64,000 nt of DNA, from NCBI GenBank assembly GCA_963800475.1, contig CAWDAZ010000004.1, positions 930,001 to 994,000 of the forward strand. The letters are read 5' to 3'. A model generated the notes under the pieces. That model did no database searches. It was not told the DNA's origin and worked only from the letters and a program-made list of their open reading frames with translations. A program made the position numbers and the translations under genes. Of this stretch, positions 50,686-59,598 are shown piece after piece (the stretch's first letter is position 1; each line of letters begins with the position of its first letter). Source of the stretch: Palsa-465 sp963800475. GTDB taxonomy: Bacteria; Actinomycetota; Thermoleophilia; Solirubrobacterales; Solirubrobacteraceae.

Positions 50686-52158
50686 ATGGGCATCAAGGCG
50701 ACGCAACCGATCAGGGATCGAGGCCGGGGAGCTGTGCCGCTGCTGGCGCTGCTGGCCGCGCTCGTGTGCGCGGCGCTCCCAATCGCCGCGTGCGCGAAGG
50801 CGCGGACGCACCGCCATCCGGCGCGCGTTCACCGCCCGGCGCCCGGTTCGCGCGGGGCGATCGGCGGGCTTGCGACCTCCGCGATGAATGGGTTCTGGGC
50901 CGCGCGATTGCCGTTTCCGCAGTTCGACCGCCAGCTCGCCGCGATGCAGGCAAACGGTGTCCGGGTCGTGCGGATCGACGCCCCGTGGGCTCTGGTCGAG
51001 CCGCAGGCGCCGGGTCCTGCCGGCCACGCGTGGCAGTTCGCACAGACCGACGCGTGGGCGACGGCACTGGCTACTCACCACCTCACCTGGGAGCCACTGC
51101 TCGACTACTCGGTCGCCTGGGCGAAGCGCTGCGCCGGCTTCTGCCCACCGGCTGACTCCTCTGCGTACGCCGCCTACGCAACCGCGGTCGCCGCGCGCTA
51201 CGGCGAGCACGGAAGCTTCTGGGCGCAGCACCCCGAGCTGCCCTACTCCCCGGCCCGGATCTTCGAAGTCTGGAACGAGGAGAACACCGCCACGTACTGG
51301 TCGACCGGACCGAGCGCCGGGCAGTACGCGCGGCTGTACATGGCTGCGCACGCCGCAGTCAAGGCGGTCGATCCGGCGGCGAGCGTGATCGTCGGGGGAC
51401 TCGCCGATCCGAGCGCGAGCTTCGACCCGCAGCAGGACAGCCCCGCACAGTTCGTGCAGGGGATGCTCGCCGCGCAGCCCACCCTGCGCGGCCACATCGA
51501 CGGCTTCGGGCTGCATCCGTACGCGCCCACCGCCCAGGACTCGGTCGAGTGGATCATCCATTTCCGCCAGGTGCTCGGCTCGCTCGGCGAGGGTTCGGCG
51601 CCGATCGACATCACCGAGGTCGGGTGGCCGGCGGGCGTCGGCGCGGCTTCAGAGACGTGGCGTGCCTGGGAGATGCTCATGTTCGGGCTGTACATGGCGC
51701 ACTCGGACTGCGGGATCCGCCTGCTGGCACCGTACGACTGGGTCAATCCGCTGAACCTGCAGGGATCGGGCGACTTCGGGTTCGTCGACCGAACCGGGCT
51801 CAGCGCCAGCCTCAGGAAGGCGGGAAGCACCTGGTTCTACGCGCTCAAGCTGGCGGCCTCCAAGCCGGAGCGGCTGACCTGCTCGACCGGCGGGCCCGGG
51901 CCGCGCGGTCGCGCGCTCGGCGGCAGCCCGCTGATCGGCTTCGGGACAGCCCCGCCGACGGGCCTGATCGACATCTTCAGCCTGCGGTCCGTCGCCGTGG
52001 GCTGGGATCAGCTGGAGCGCGCCTGGGGGCTTCCGTGCTGGCTGCCTCAGGGGCACCCGCTGGACGTCTGGGCGCTCTCGGCTCGGTTCCCCGCCCCGCC
52101 GCCGCTGCGGGGGCGAACCGTAAAGCGCACGTGCGGCGGTCGCGTCAACGTTCTCTAG
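50686..52158 (+). CDS. exported clan GH-A glycoside hydrolase (cellulase-like)
   Basis: A 490-residue secreted or lipid-anchored hydrolase. The N-terminal hydrophobic segment ends AAC, a His/Arg/Pro linker follows, and a (beta/alpha)8 barrel starts near residue 60. The acid/base Glu198 lies in FEVWNEEN and the nucleophile Glu311 in IDITEVGWPAG. HPYAP and DWVNPL are further GH5/GH39-like landmarks. It likely trims or remodels an extracellular beta-linked polysaccharide, fitting the surrounding exopolysaccharide genes. ATG at 50686 is preceded by AAGGCAGGG; the ORF extends upstream only as noncoding sequence over the divergent regulator. Confidence 0.82.
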   Translation: MGIKATQPIRDRGRGAVPLLALLAALVCAALPIAACAKARTHRHPARVHRPAPGSRGAIGGLATSAMNGFWAARLPFPQFDRQLAAMQANGVRVVRIDAPWALVEPQAPGPAGHAWQFAQTDAWATALATHHLTWEPLLDYSVAWAKRCAGFCPPADSSAYAAYATAVAARYGEHGSFWAQHPELPYSPARIFEVWNEENTATYWSTGPSAGQYARLYMAAHAAVKAVDPAASVIVGGLADPSASFDPQQDSPAQFVQGMLAAQPTLRGHIDGFGLHPYAPTAQDSVEWIIHFRQVLGSLGEGSAPIDITEVGWPAGVGAASETWRAWEMLMFGLYMAHSDCGIRLLAPYDWVNPLNLQGSGDFGFVDRTGLSASLRKAGSTWFYALKLAASKPERLTCSTGGPGPRGRALGGSPLIGFGTAPPTGLIDIFSLRSVAVGWDQLERAWGLPCWLPQGHPLDVWALSARFPAPPPLRGRTVKRTCGGRVNVL

Positions 52159-52193
52159 GCGCCGGTTCGGCGCCGCATCTGCCGCCCGTTGAG

Positions 52194-52199
52194 TAGTTT
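52194..52199 (+). promoter_or_regulatory. candidate -10 element (TAGTTT) for the glycosyltransferase gene
   Basis: TAGTTT ends eight bases before the ATG at 52208 with no ribosome binding site, giving a leaderless layout. Confidence 0.4.
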
Positions 52200-52207
52200 G
52201 CGCCGCG

Positions 52208-53071
52208 ATGGTCGTCCCCGACGTATCCGTGATCATCCCGGTCCGCAACGGCGAGGCTTCGATCCCGCCGCTGTTGCAGAGCCTCGATGCACAGACGCTC
52301 GCGCGGGAGCGGTTCGAGGTGATCGTGGTCGACAACGATTCCTCGGACCGGACGGCCGACGTCGCGGCTGCCGCAGGAGCACGTGTGGTCGGCGAGCCGA
52401 TCGCGAATCGCTCGCGGGCCCGCAACCGCGGCGCCGTCGCGGCGGCCTCTCGCCTGTACGCGTTCACCGACGCCGATTGCGTGGCGCACCCCGGATGGCT
52501 CGAGGCGCTGCTCGGATGCCGGTCGGCCGCGCCGCTAGTCGCCGGCGACGTGCGCGTGCGTGTGCGCGAGCGGCCCAACGCGATCGAGCGCTACGAGGCG
52601 ATGTGGCGGTTTGGTCAGGAGGCGTGGGTCCGCCAGGGCTGGGCCGCGACTGCGAATCTGCTGGTGCACGCCGATGCGTTCGAGGCGGCCGGAGGGTTCG
52701 ATGCCACGTGGCGCCACATCGGCGAGGACGTCGATTTCTGCTTCCGTGCGCGCGACGCGGGCTACGGGCTCGGCTACTGCGCGGATGCGGTCGTCGACCA
52801 CGACGCGGAGCGGGGGCTCCGGCCGCTGCTCGAGCGTTGCTTCCGCCACGGTTACTCCGTCAACCAGGCCTACTACCGGCTCGGCGCCGGGTACCGGGCA
52901 TGGCGCGATCCGTGGCCGGCGCTGTACGGCGACGGCGCGCTGCGCCGCGACGGCCAGACTCCGGAAAGCTACGACCCTCGCGAGTGGCGCAGGATGGCGC
53001 GTCTCGCTCGGCTCGGCTACGGGGCTCGAGTCGCGGGATCGATCTGGGCTGAGGCGTTGCGGGCGCGCTGA
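52208..53071 (+). CDS. family 2 glycosyltransferase
   Basis: A 287-residue GT2 enzyme: DVSVIIPVRNGEASIPPLLQ at the start (nucleotide-binding strand), VIVVDNDSSDRTADVA, AFTDADC (metal-binding DxD) and the acceptor-domain motif IGEDVDFCFRARDAGYGLGY. It transfers a sugar from a nucleotide-sugar donor during surface glycan synthesis at the inner face of the membrane. It stands alone and is convergent with the next flavoprotein, seven bases away. The ORF also opens in another frame, which is a shadow. Confidence 0.92.
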   Translation: MVVPDVSVIIPVRNGEASIPPLLQSLDAQTLARERFEVIVVDNDSSDRTADVAAAAGARVVGEPIANRSRARNRGAVAAASRLYAFTDADCVAHPGWLEALLGCRSAAPLVAGDVRVRVRERPNAIERYEAMWRFGQEAWVRQGWAATANLLVHADAFEAAGGFDATWRHIGEDVDFCFRARDAGYGLGYCADAVVDHDAERGLRPLLERCFRHGYSVNQAYYRLGAGYRAWRDPWPALYGDGALRRDGQTPESYDPREWRRMARLARLGYGARVAGSIWAEALRAR

Positions 53072-53078
53072 GCGGCGG

Positions 53079-54425
53079 CTACGCCGCCCACAGCTCCTCG
53101 TCGTCCCGTCGCACAAGCATCCGGGCGGCGTCGATCCCCATCTTTACGGCGTGGTCCATGTTGCCGATCTCGTAGCGCCACGAGCCGAACCGGCCGCGGG
53201 AGAACACGTCGTGGCCCGCGAGCCACGGCTGGATCACCGCCAGCGCGTCGTCGCGCTCGAGCGTCGGGACCGGATACGCGTACGGGATGTCCTCGACGTG
53301 GATCGAGGCGACCCGCGGACGCCCCGCTACCACGCCGCTGGCGCGCAGGCCGGCCTCGACGCGCTGCTCGAGGTCCTCCCGCGGCTCGGGCTTCTCGGGC
53401 GAGTACGAGGTCTCGGTCATGTACGCGCAGTAGCGCTCCACGTCGCCGTCCGGCACGTTCGCGGAGGAATACTTGGCGAAGTTCGTCGCCCGGTAGAACG
53501 GCGCGTGGTCCTGCGGGAAGTACATCCACGACTTGTCGTCGGCGAGTGGCGTCTCGTACCCGACTCCGACCATCCACACGCCGTTGTGCCGCAGCTTCGC
53601 CGCCGCCTCCCGGACCGGCTCCGGTGCGTCGGCGAGCGAGGCCACGAGCAGGTCGAGCGGCATCGTCGAGACGAGCGCGTCGTAGCGCAGCTGCTCGCCG
53701 GAGGCGAGCCGAACGGTCCGCCGCGTCGCGTCCACCTCGACCACCTCCTGGTCGTAGCGAATCTGGCTCTCGAACCGTGCCGCCAAGCGACGGTAGATCT
53801 CCCCGGTCCCGCCGGTGGCTGGAAACACGAACTGGTTGTTGGGCCCCCACGCGACGTCGTCCTGCCCGTTCTCGACGCTCCGCAGCGCGCGCTCGTAGTC
53901 GACGACCGCGACTCGCTCGGCGATCCAGTGCGAGGCCATCCAGGCCGGCGGCGTCGCCCAGACCTTGAAGTTGTAGGGCTCCATGAACAGGCGAGTGATC
54001 CCGGCGCCGAACGTGGCGCGCATCCACGCGCCGAAGTCCATCGTCGCGTCGCCGCCCGGGACCGCCGCGAGCCCGTCGAGGCACTCGGCGATCAGCGACT
54101 CCGGGAGGTGCCTGAGGTTGTTCTGGAACGGATACGGCACCCAGCGCTCGTCGAACCGCACGTACGAGGAACGGTCGTGGCTGAGGATCTCCCCGCCCAT
54201 CACCTCATCGAGCAGCTCGTCGAACGCGTTGAAGTGGCTGAACACGACGTGCCCGCCGAGATCCCAGGTGAACCCGGCCGGGTCGATCACCGACGACGCG
54301 AGCCCGCCGGCGTGTCCTGCGCGTTCGACGATCACCCAGTCCCGCCACCCGAGCCGGTCGAGCTCGCGCGCGCACGCCAGGCCGCAGGGCCCGGCGCCGA
54401 TGATCACGATCTGCTGACTCTCCAT
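53079..54425 (-). CDS. FAD-dependent oxidoreductase, UDP-galactopyranose mutase/amine oxidase-like
   Basis: A 448-residue flavoprotein: IVIIGAGPCGLACARELDRL is the N-terminal FAD dinucleotide motif, and GGLASS follows. FTWDLGGHVVFSHFNAFDEL and WVPYPFQNNLRHLP resemble UDP-galactopyranose mutase and relatives found in glycan clusters. It may isomerise a nucleotide sugar or oxidise a glycan precursor; key mutase residues were not confirmed. Its ATG is 27 bases from the divergent glycosyltransferase start, and the -10 elements of the two overlap (54436-54445). Confidence 0.78.
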   Translation of the reverse strand: MESQQIVIIGAGPCGLACARELDRLGWRDWVIVERAGHAGGLASSVIDPAGFTWDLGGHVVFSHFNAFDELLDEVMGGEILSHDRSSYVRFDERWVPYPFQNNLRHLPESLIAECLDGLAAVPGGDATMDFGAWMRATFGAGITRLFMEPYNFKVWATPPAWMASHWIAERVAVVDYERALRSVENGQDDVAWGPNNQFVFPATGGTGEIYRRLAARFESQIRYDQEVVEVDATRRTVRLASGEQLRYDALVSTMPLDLLVASLADAPEPVREAAAKLRHNGVWMVGVGYETPLADDKSWMYFPQDHAPFYRATNFAKYSSANVPDGDVERYCAYMTETSYSPEKPEPREDLEQRVEAGLRASGVVAGRPRVASIHVEDIPYAYPVPTLERDDALAVIQPWLAGHDVFSRGRFGSWRYEIGNMDHAVKMGIDAARMLVRRDDEELWAA

Positions 54426-54435
54426 GCGGCGGCGA

Positions 54436-54445
54436 ACGGTAGCCT
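54436..54445. promoter_or_regulatory. overlapping divergent -10 elements
   Basis: TAGCCT (54440-54445, plus) ends seven bases before the GTG at 54453. TACCGT (54436-54441, minus) ends ten bases before the ATG at 54425. The two hexamers share two bases, so polymerase could serve only one direction at a time. Confidence 0.45.
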
Positions 54446-54452
54446 GCCGCCG

Positions 54453-55610
54453 GTGCAAGATGCGCCACCAGTGCGAGTAATGCTGGCTTGCTCGGGGCTC
54501 GAGCACGCGCACCGGGGCTTCGAGTCGTTCGCGCGCGAGTGCTTCGAAGAGCTGCGCGACGAGCCACGGCTCGAGCTCGAGCTGGTCAAGGCGACCGGAC
54601 CTGACCGCGACCGCGAGCGAGCGGTGCGCGCGATCACCCGCGACGGCCGCTTCGCGCGGCTGTTCAGCGGGCGCCAGAACGGACCGATCAAGGTCGAGCA
54701 GCTCGCGTTCGCGTTCAGCATGCAGAGGGAGATCCTCAGGCGCCGCCCACAGGTCGTCTACTTCAGCGAGTGGTACACGGGTGTCGGCCTCAACCGGCTG
54801 AGAGCGGTCAACCGGCAGCAGTACGCGCTCGTCCTGTCCAACGGCTCGATGGCGGCCGAGGGGTTCGAGCCGTTCGATCGCATTCACCAGCACACCGCAC
54901 CCGCGTTCGAGTACGTGCTCGGCTGCGGCGCGGACCCGGCCAAGCACGTGCTGCTGCCGGTCGCGTTCAAGTTCGCTCCGGAGCTCGAGCTGCCCTCCGA
55001 AGCCGAGCGGCGGCAGCTGCGCGAACGACTCGGGCTGCCCGCCGACCGCACGATCGTGATCAGCGTGGCGGCGCTGAACCGGTGGCACAAGCGGCTCGAC
55101 TACGTGATCGAGGAGCTGGCGCGCCTCCCCGAGCCGCGGCCCTACCTGCTGCTGGTCGGACAGCCGGAGGCCGAGACGGAGGGTCTGCGTTCGCTGGCGG
55201 GCAGCCTGCTCGGCGACGACGGGCACAGCATCCGCAGCGTTCCCCGCGCCGAGGTCGAGCTGCTGCTGCGCGCCTCCGATGCGTTCGTGCTCGCTTCGTT
55301 TGCCGAGGGCCTTCCCCGCGCACTGGTCGAGGCAATGGACCGGGGACTACCGGTCCTTGCGCACGACTACAGCGTCGCCCGCTATGCGATGGGCGAGCAC
55401 GGCCGGCTCGCCGACCTGCACGAGCCGGGGGCGCTCGCGGGACTATTGTCGAGCGGCGAGGACGCCGGCTGGCATGACCCGGCGGGGGCTCAGGCCCGCC
55501 ACCGCTACGTGTACGACGCCTTCAGCTGGGACCGGCTCCGCCCCCAATACGTCGAGCTGCTGCACGGCGCGGTCGGGCGGGCGGACTTCAACGGCCGTAC
55601 CCCGCGATGA
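54453..55610 (+). CDS. family 4-type glycosyltransferase
   Basis: A 385-residue GT-B fold enzyme. The C-terminal donor domain has ISVAALNRWHKRLDYVIEEL (the GT4 loop), LLLVGQPEAE and the family motif SDAFVLASFAEGLPRALVEA with EGLPRALVEAM. It transfers a sugar with retention to a growing glycan. GTG at 54453 is chosen because TAGCCT lies seven bases upstream; later in-frame GTG and ATG are possible. Its stop overlaps the acyltransferase ATG by four bases. Confidence 0.9.
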   Translation: MQDAPPVRVMLACSGLEHAHRGFESFARECFEELRDEPRLELELVKATGPDRDRERAVRAITRDGRFARLFSGRQNGPIKVEQLAFAFSMQREILRRRPQVVYFSEWYTGVGLNRLRAVNRQQYALVLSNGSMAAEGFEPFDRIHQHTAPAFEYVLGCGADPAKHVLLPVAFKFAPELELPSEAERRQLRERLGLPADRTIVISVAALNRWHKRLDYVIEELARLPEPRPYLLLVGQPEAETEGLRSLAGSLLGDDGHSIRSVPRAEVELLLRASDAFVLASFAEGLPRALVEAMDRGLPVLAHDYSVARYAMGEHGRLADLHEPGALAGLLSSGEDAGWHDPAGAQARHRYVYDAFSWDRLRPQYVELLHGAVGRADFNGRTPR

Positions 55611-56248
55611 TGCTCGAGCGCCTGCGCCGGCGATGGCCAGAGAATCGCGTCCAACGCTCGAACGTACTCTGGTGGGCGGCGAGCAAGGGCTGGACGAAGT
55701 GGGTGCGCAGAGAATTTCGCGCGTTCGGCCCGGACTCGCTGATGGTGCTGCCGTGCTGGGTGTTCGGCGCGCCCCAGATCTCGATCGGCGACCGGGTCCT
55801 GATCGGACAGCTCACGCGGATCGGCGCGCTCGGCGGGGCGAAGATCACAATCGGCGACGAGTGCGAGATCACGGGGGGATCGTCGTTGTTCGCTCGGAGC
55901 GAAGGCATCGAGATCGGTCGCAGCGTGCTGATGGCGTGGAACGTCCAGATCTACGACGCCGAGCACGAGACCGCTGCGTTGCATCGCCCGATCCGTAACC
56001 AGGGCATGGGGCGGGGGGGCAAGGTGCGGATTTGCGACGGCGCGTGGCTCGGCGCGAACGTGGTCGTGCTGCAGGGGGTGACGATCGGCCGTAACGCCGT
56101 CGTGGGGGCCAACTCCGTGGTCACCTCGGACGTGCCGGACTTCGCGACCGCGGCCGGCGTCCCGGCGAGGGTGATCAGGGAGCGGGCCGCCGCCGCGAGC
56201 GCGGACGGCAGCGCCTCAGCGGCGGTGAACGAGCAGGATCGCCGGTGA
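55607..56248 (+). CDS. left-handed beta-helix O-acetyltransferase
   Basis: A 213-residue hexapeptide-repeat acyltransferase: repeated I-G-x-x strands (ISIGDRVLIGQLTRIGA, ITIGDECEITGG, IEIGRSVLMAWNVQIYDAEH) then GAWLGANVVVLQGVTIGRNA and the C-terminal cap GVPARVI. The His in DAEHET is the probable catalytic base. It transfers an acetyl group from acetyl-CoA to a sugar hydroxyl, most likely on the product of the coupled upstream glycosyltransferase. ATG overlaps the upstream stop. Confidence 0.92.
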   Translation: MMLERLRRRWPENRVQRSNVLWWAASKGWTKWVRREFRAFGPDSLMVLPCWVFGAPQISIGDRVLIGQLTRIGALGGAKITIGDECEITGGSSLFARSEGIEIGRSVLMAWNVQIYDAEHETAALHRPIRNQGMGRGGKVRICDGAWLGANVVVLQGVTIGRNAVVGANSVVTSDVPDFATAAGVPARVIRERAAAASADGSASAAVNEQDRR

Positions 56249-56253
56249 GCGCG

Positions 56254-57159
56254 TTATCCGGCCGCCTCCCACTCGGCGAGGAACTCGTCGGCGAGCTGCT
56301 GGCGGCACAGCATGTCGTAGCTGTCCCACACCACCCTCCCCAGCACCGGCGTGCGCGGCGGCACGACCCGGACCAACCGGGCGGAGCGGCCCTGCGCTCG
56401 GGGGGCGATTGCAGCGCTTCGGAAGTGCTCGTAGAAGTACGGGCGCTCCTCCGGGTAGAGGGTCGTGAAGCGCCGCTCTGAGACGGCGATCCGGCGGAGG
56501 TTCCGCCGCCATCCGTCGAGCGTCTCGGTCTTCAGGTGCTCGGCCGCGGCGGCGCGGTTGTACAGCAGCCGGAAGCCGTGCTCGGACAGCCTGCGGGCGA
56601 GCTCGAGATCCTCGTAGCCATATGGGAACCGCTGCTCGTCGAAGCCACCGACGCGCTCGAGCAGCGCCCGCTTGACCGACGCGTTGCAGCTGTAGAAGCG
56701 CGTCCAGTCGAGCTCGACGCCCTCGATCCTGAAGTAGTCGAACTGGATCCCCATCTCGAGCCACCGCATGAACGGGGTGACCTTGACCGACGACGCCCAG
56801 CGGACGTCGCCGAGCACCCCCACCTCGACGTCCGGACGGGACCGGTGCCACGCGAGATGCTCGGCGAGCAGCCGCCGGCCGGGCACGATGTCGTCGTCGA
56901 GAAACAGGATCAGTGGCGCGCTCGCGGCGCGCCAGCCGGCGTTCCGGGCGCCCGAGGCACCGGGGCAGCCGGCGCGCAGCACCCGCACGGGCAGCGCTCC
57001 CGCCTGGTCCGGGAGCTCGGGCGCCTCGCCGTCGGCGTCGACGGCGACCAGCACCTCGACGTCCGTGACCGCGGGCTGCTGCGCGGCGAGTCCGGTCAGC
57101 ACGTCGGTCAGCGACTCCGACCGCCCCAGCGTGGGTATCACGATGCTCAGCTCGGACAC
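56254..57159 (-). CDS. family 2 glycosyltransferase
   Basis: A 301-residue GT2 enzyme: ELSIVIPTLGRSESLTDVLT, VEVLVAVDADGEAPEL, LILFLDDDIVPGRRL (DxD), and the acceptor motif YGYEDLELARRLSEHGFRLL. It adds a sugar in surface glycan assembly. GTG at 57159 is preceded by a five-base gap from the upstream GT2, so it is the last gene of a leftward run from 62.0 kb. Confidence 0.92.
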   Translation of the reverse strand: MSELSIVIPTLGRSESLTDVLTGLAAQQPAVTDVEVLVAVDADGEAPELPDQAGALPVRVLRAGCPGASGARNAGWRAASAPLILFLDDDIVPGRRLLAEHLAWHRSRPDVEVGVLGDVRWASSVKVTPFMRWLEMGIQFDYFRIEGVELDWTRFYSCNASVKRALLERVGGFDEQRFPYGYEDLELARRLSEHGFRLLYNRAAAAEHLKTETLDGWRRNLRRIAVSERRFTTLYPEERPYFYEHFRSAAIAPRAQGRSARLVRVVPPRTPVLGRVVWDSYDMLCRQQLADEFLAEWEAAG

Positions 57160-57164
57160 AGCGG

Positions 57165-58166
57165 CTAGCGGCGTTCGGTGGACGCGGCGCGCAGCCCGAC
57201 CTTGTGCGCGCGGGCCGCGCTGAGCGAGTCGCGCCGTCCGCGCCGTGCGCGGCGGCTCCCCAGCGCCGCGACCGGCGTGTACAGCGCGGCCCTGAACGCG
57301 AAGCCGGCGACGTTGACCGCCGCGATCAGACGCGCGAACGCGGCACCCCGGCGGCGTTCGAGCCACGCATAGGTGCTCGCGTGCCAGCGGGCGTGGCGCT
57401 CGTCACCCCATGCCTTCACGGTGGCCGCCGACTCAGCGTGGGCGATGCGCGCATCCGGCTCGTAGCGCGCAGTCCATCCCGCGCGCCGCAGCCGCCACCC
57501 GAGGTCGAGGTCCTCGGCGTACATCCATTGCCACTCGTCGAACCCGCCCGCCGCGTCCCAGGCCGACCGGCGCACGAGCAGGAACGCGCCGACGGCCCAC
57601 GGGACCTCGCGCCGAGTCGAGGGGTCGAAGCCCGAGCCGAGGCACCAGCGGCGCGACAGCGCGGGGCTTGCGGCGAGCACGCCGGATACGTACGCAAGCG
57701 TGAACGGGAGCGTTGGGAACGGATACACCGAGTGCTGCGTCGAGCCGTCGGTCAGGATCAGGCGCGGTGCGATCGCGCCGGCTTCGGGGTGGCGTGCGCC
57801 CTCGTCCAGCAGGCGCCCGAGCGACCCCGGCTCCAGCTCGATGTCCGCGTTGGCAGGCGCCAGCCACTGAGATGACGTCCGAGCGGCGACGAGGTTCACC
57901 GCGGCTCCAAAGCCGAGGTTCTCCGCTGAGGCGATCAGCTTCACCCAAGGGAAGCGCTCGCGCACGAGCTCCGCCGAGCCGTCCGTAGAGGCGTTATCGA
58001 CGACCCACACCTCCGCCAGCCCGCGCCGGGCGTCCGCGTGCAGGGAGTCGAGACAGCAAGCCAGCAGCTCGCGCGTGTTCCACGACACGACCGCGACGGC
58101 GATCGGCGCGGAGGTCGCCGGGGCCTCGCCCTCGGCCGCCTCGACGGCCGAGCCGAGCGCGATCAA
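57165..58166 (-). CDS. family 2 glycosyltransferase, rhamnosyltransferase-like
   Basis: A 333-residue GT2 enzyme of the WbbL/rhamnosyltransferase type: VAVVSWNTRELLACCLDSLH, VVDNASTDGSAELV, the NADIELEPGSL metal site and YAEDLDLGWRLRRAGW. Two helices near 285-315 may be membrane associated. It likely adds rhamnose or a related deoxysugar. TTG start overlaps the sulfatase-like stop (TTGA), so translation is coupled. Confidence 0.9.
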   Translation of the reverse strand: MIALGSAVEAAEGEAPATSAPIAVAVVSWNTRELLACCLDSLHADARRGLAEVWVVDNASTDGSAELVRERFPWVKLIASAENLGFGAAVNLVAARTSSQWLAPANADIELEPGSLGRLLDEGARHPEAGAIAPRLILTDGSTQHSVYPFPTLPFTLAYVSGVLAASPALSRRWCLGSGFDPSTRREVPWAVGAFLLVRRSAWDAAGGFDEWQWMYAEDLDLGWRLRRAGWTARYEPDARIAHAESAATVKAWGDERHARWHASTYAWLERRRGAAFARLIAAVNVAGFAFRAALYTPVAALGSRRARRGRRDSLSAARAHKVGLRAASTERR

Positions 58167-59590
58167 AGGTACCCCAGCAGCCGCATCTTCCGCTCGATGT
58201 CGGCCGCCTCGTCCGCGGGCAGCACGTCGGGCTCCGCGACGACCTCGGCGGTCGCCTGGGCCGCGGGGTGGTTGACCGCGGCGCGGAGCGAGGCGAGCTG
58301 CTCACCGGCGCGAGCGGCCATCGCTCCCGCTTCGCGCAGCGGCGCGAGCTCGAGCGGGTCGGCGGCCAGGTCGTACAGCGACTCGTCGGACTCCTCGGCG
58401 CCGCGCACGAGCTTGAACTGACCCGACACCGCGCAGGTGAGCGGCGTCGTAAGGCGACGAACTGCATCCGAGCCGAGCTGCCACTGCTCGATCAGCTCGG
58501 CGATCCGGCCCTTGCTCAGCGCGAACGGGTCCCACTGCGCCACGGGCAGTCCCGTCGCGAGCCCACCGGACCAGGGGTGGTCGCCGAGGCTGACCGCGGC
58601 GGCGATCCGTGCCGGCAGCTCCGAGAGGCTGACCGTGCCCTGGAATGCGCCGGCGCCCGGGCCCGCGGCGATCAACGGCACCCGCAGCAGGCGTTCGTCG
58701 AGCGACAGACCGTGGGTCATCAGCCCGCCCTCGCCGAGGTTCTCGCCGTGATCCGAGCACACGATCACGAGCGTGTCCTCGAGCACCCCGACGTCCTCAA
58801 GCGACGCGAGCAGCCGCCGCACCCACTCGTCGACGTACCGCAACGAGGCGGCGTACAGCCGGCGCATGCGCGCGAACGCGGCTTCCGGCACGCTCGTGAC
58901 GCCGAGCCAGCTCTGCACGATCGAGTCGAAGTTCAGGTACCGGGATGCCTCGTCGGCGGCCCGCAGGCGCGTCAGCAGCGACGCCCCCGCGAAGCCTCGG
59001 GGCGGGAGGTAGGGGGAGTGGCACTCGACGAGGTTCGCGAACCAGAAGAACGGCCGGCCGTCGAGCTCCGCGACCCACCGGGCGATCGATCGCTCCGCCT
59101 CGGCGGCGCCGTCGTCGCCCCGGGCGCGAGCCGCCTCCAGGTCCCAGCGAAGGCGCCGGCGGATCCCACCGCCGAGCGCCGCATGGCGAGAGGTGTCGAG
59201 CTCGACGAACTCGTCGAACCCGGTGTCGAACCCGGATGCCTTGCCCGCCCACACGTTGGTCGTGACGCCACGGGTTTCGTAGCCGGCCCTGCGGAGGACC
59301 GTCGCCAGCAGCCGATCCGACTGCGCCCTCACCACCGGGGCGGCGCCCTGCGGGCTCTGGCCCGGAGCCTGGCCGAGGCCGATGCCGCGTGCCAGCTCGC
59401 CGGTGAACATCGCCGTGTGCGAAGGAAGCGTCCAGCTGGCGGTGGAGCGCACGCCGGCAACGGCGGTCCCGCGCCTGGCGAGCTCCGCCAGCGCCGGGCT
59501 CGAGCCCGGTGGGGCCCCGAACGGCTCGACGGCGTCGGCCCGCAGCGCGTCGAGCACCAGCAGCACGATGTTGGGACGCTGAGCAGCCAC
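58163..59590 (-). CDS. sulfatase/alkaline-phosphatase superfamily hydrolase with Thr nucleophile
   Basis: A 475-residue protein: NIVLLVLDALRADAV supplies the metal Asp pair, SDHGENLGEGG the second metal site. The position of the formylglycine Cys (C-x-P-S-R) is Thr54 in WTLPSHTA, as in phosphoethanolamine and phosphoglycerol transferases, so true sulfatase activity is unlikely. No signal or membrane segment is visible, so it may act in the cytosol or via the neighbouring genes on glycan intermediates. GTG at 59590 sits eight bases after the paired gene's stop. Confidence 0.85.
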   Translation of the reverse strand: MAAQRPNIVLLVLDALRADAVEPFGAPPGSSPALAELARRGTAVAGVRSTASWTLPSHTAMFTGELARGIGLGQAPGQSPQGAAPVVRAQSDRLLATVLRRAGYETRGVTTNVWAGKASGFDTGFDEFVELDTSRHAALGGGIRRRLRWDLEAARARGDDGAAEAERSIARWVAELDGRPFFWFANLVECHSPYLPPRGFAGASLLTRLRAADEASRYLNFDSIVQSWLGVTSVPEAAFARMRRLYAASLRYVDEWVRRLLASLEDVGVLEDTLVIVCSDHGENLGEGGLMTHGLSLDERLLRVPLIAAGPGAGAFQGTVSLSELPARIAAAVSLGDHPWSGGLATGLPVAQWDPFALSKGRIAELIEQWQLGSDAVRRLTTPLTCAVSGQFKLVRGAEESDESLYDLAADPLELAPLREAGAMAARAGEQLASLRAAVNHPAAQATAEVVAEPDVLPADEAADIERKMRLLGYL

Positions 59591-59598
59591 GATCCGCC

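Noticed and set aside
58163..59590. Formylglycine sulfatase
   Set aside because: The nucleophile site has Thr rather than Cys or Ser in a C/S-x-P-S-R motif.
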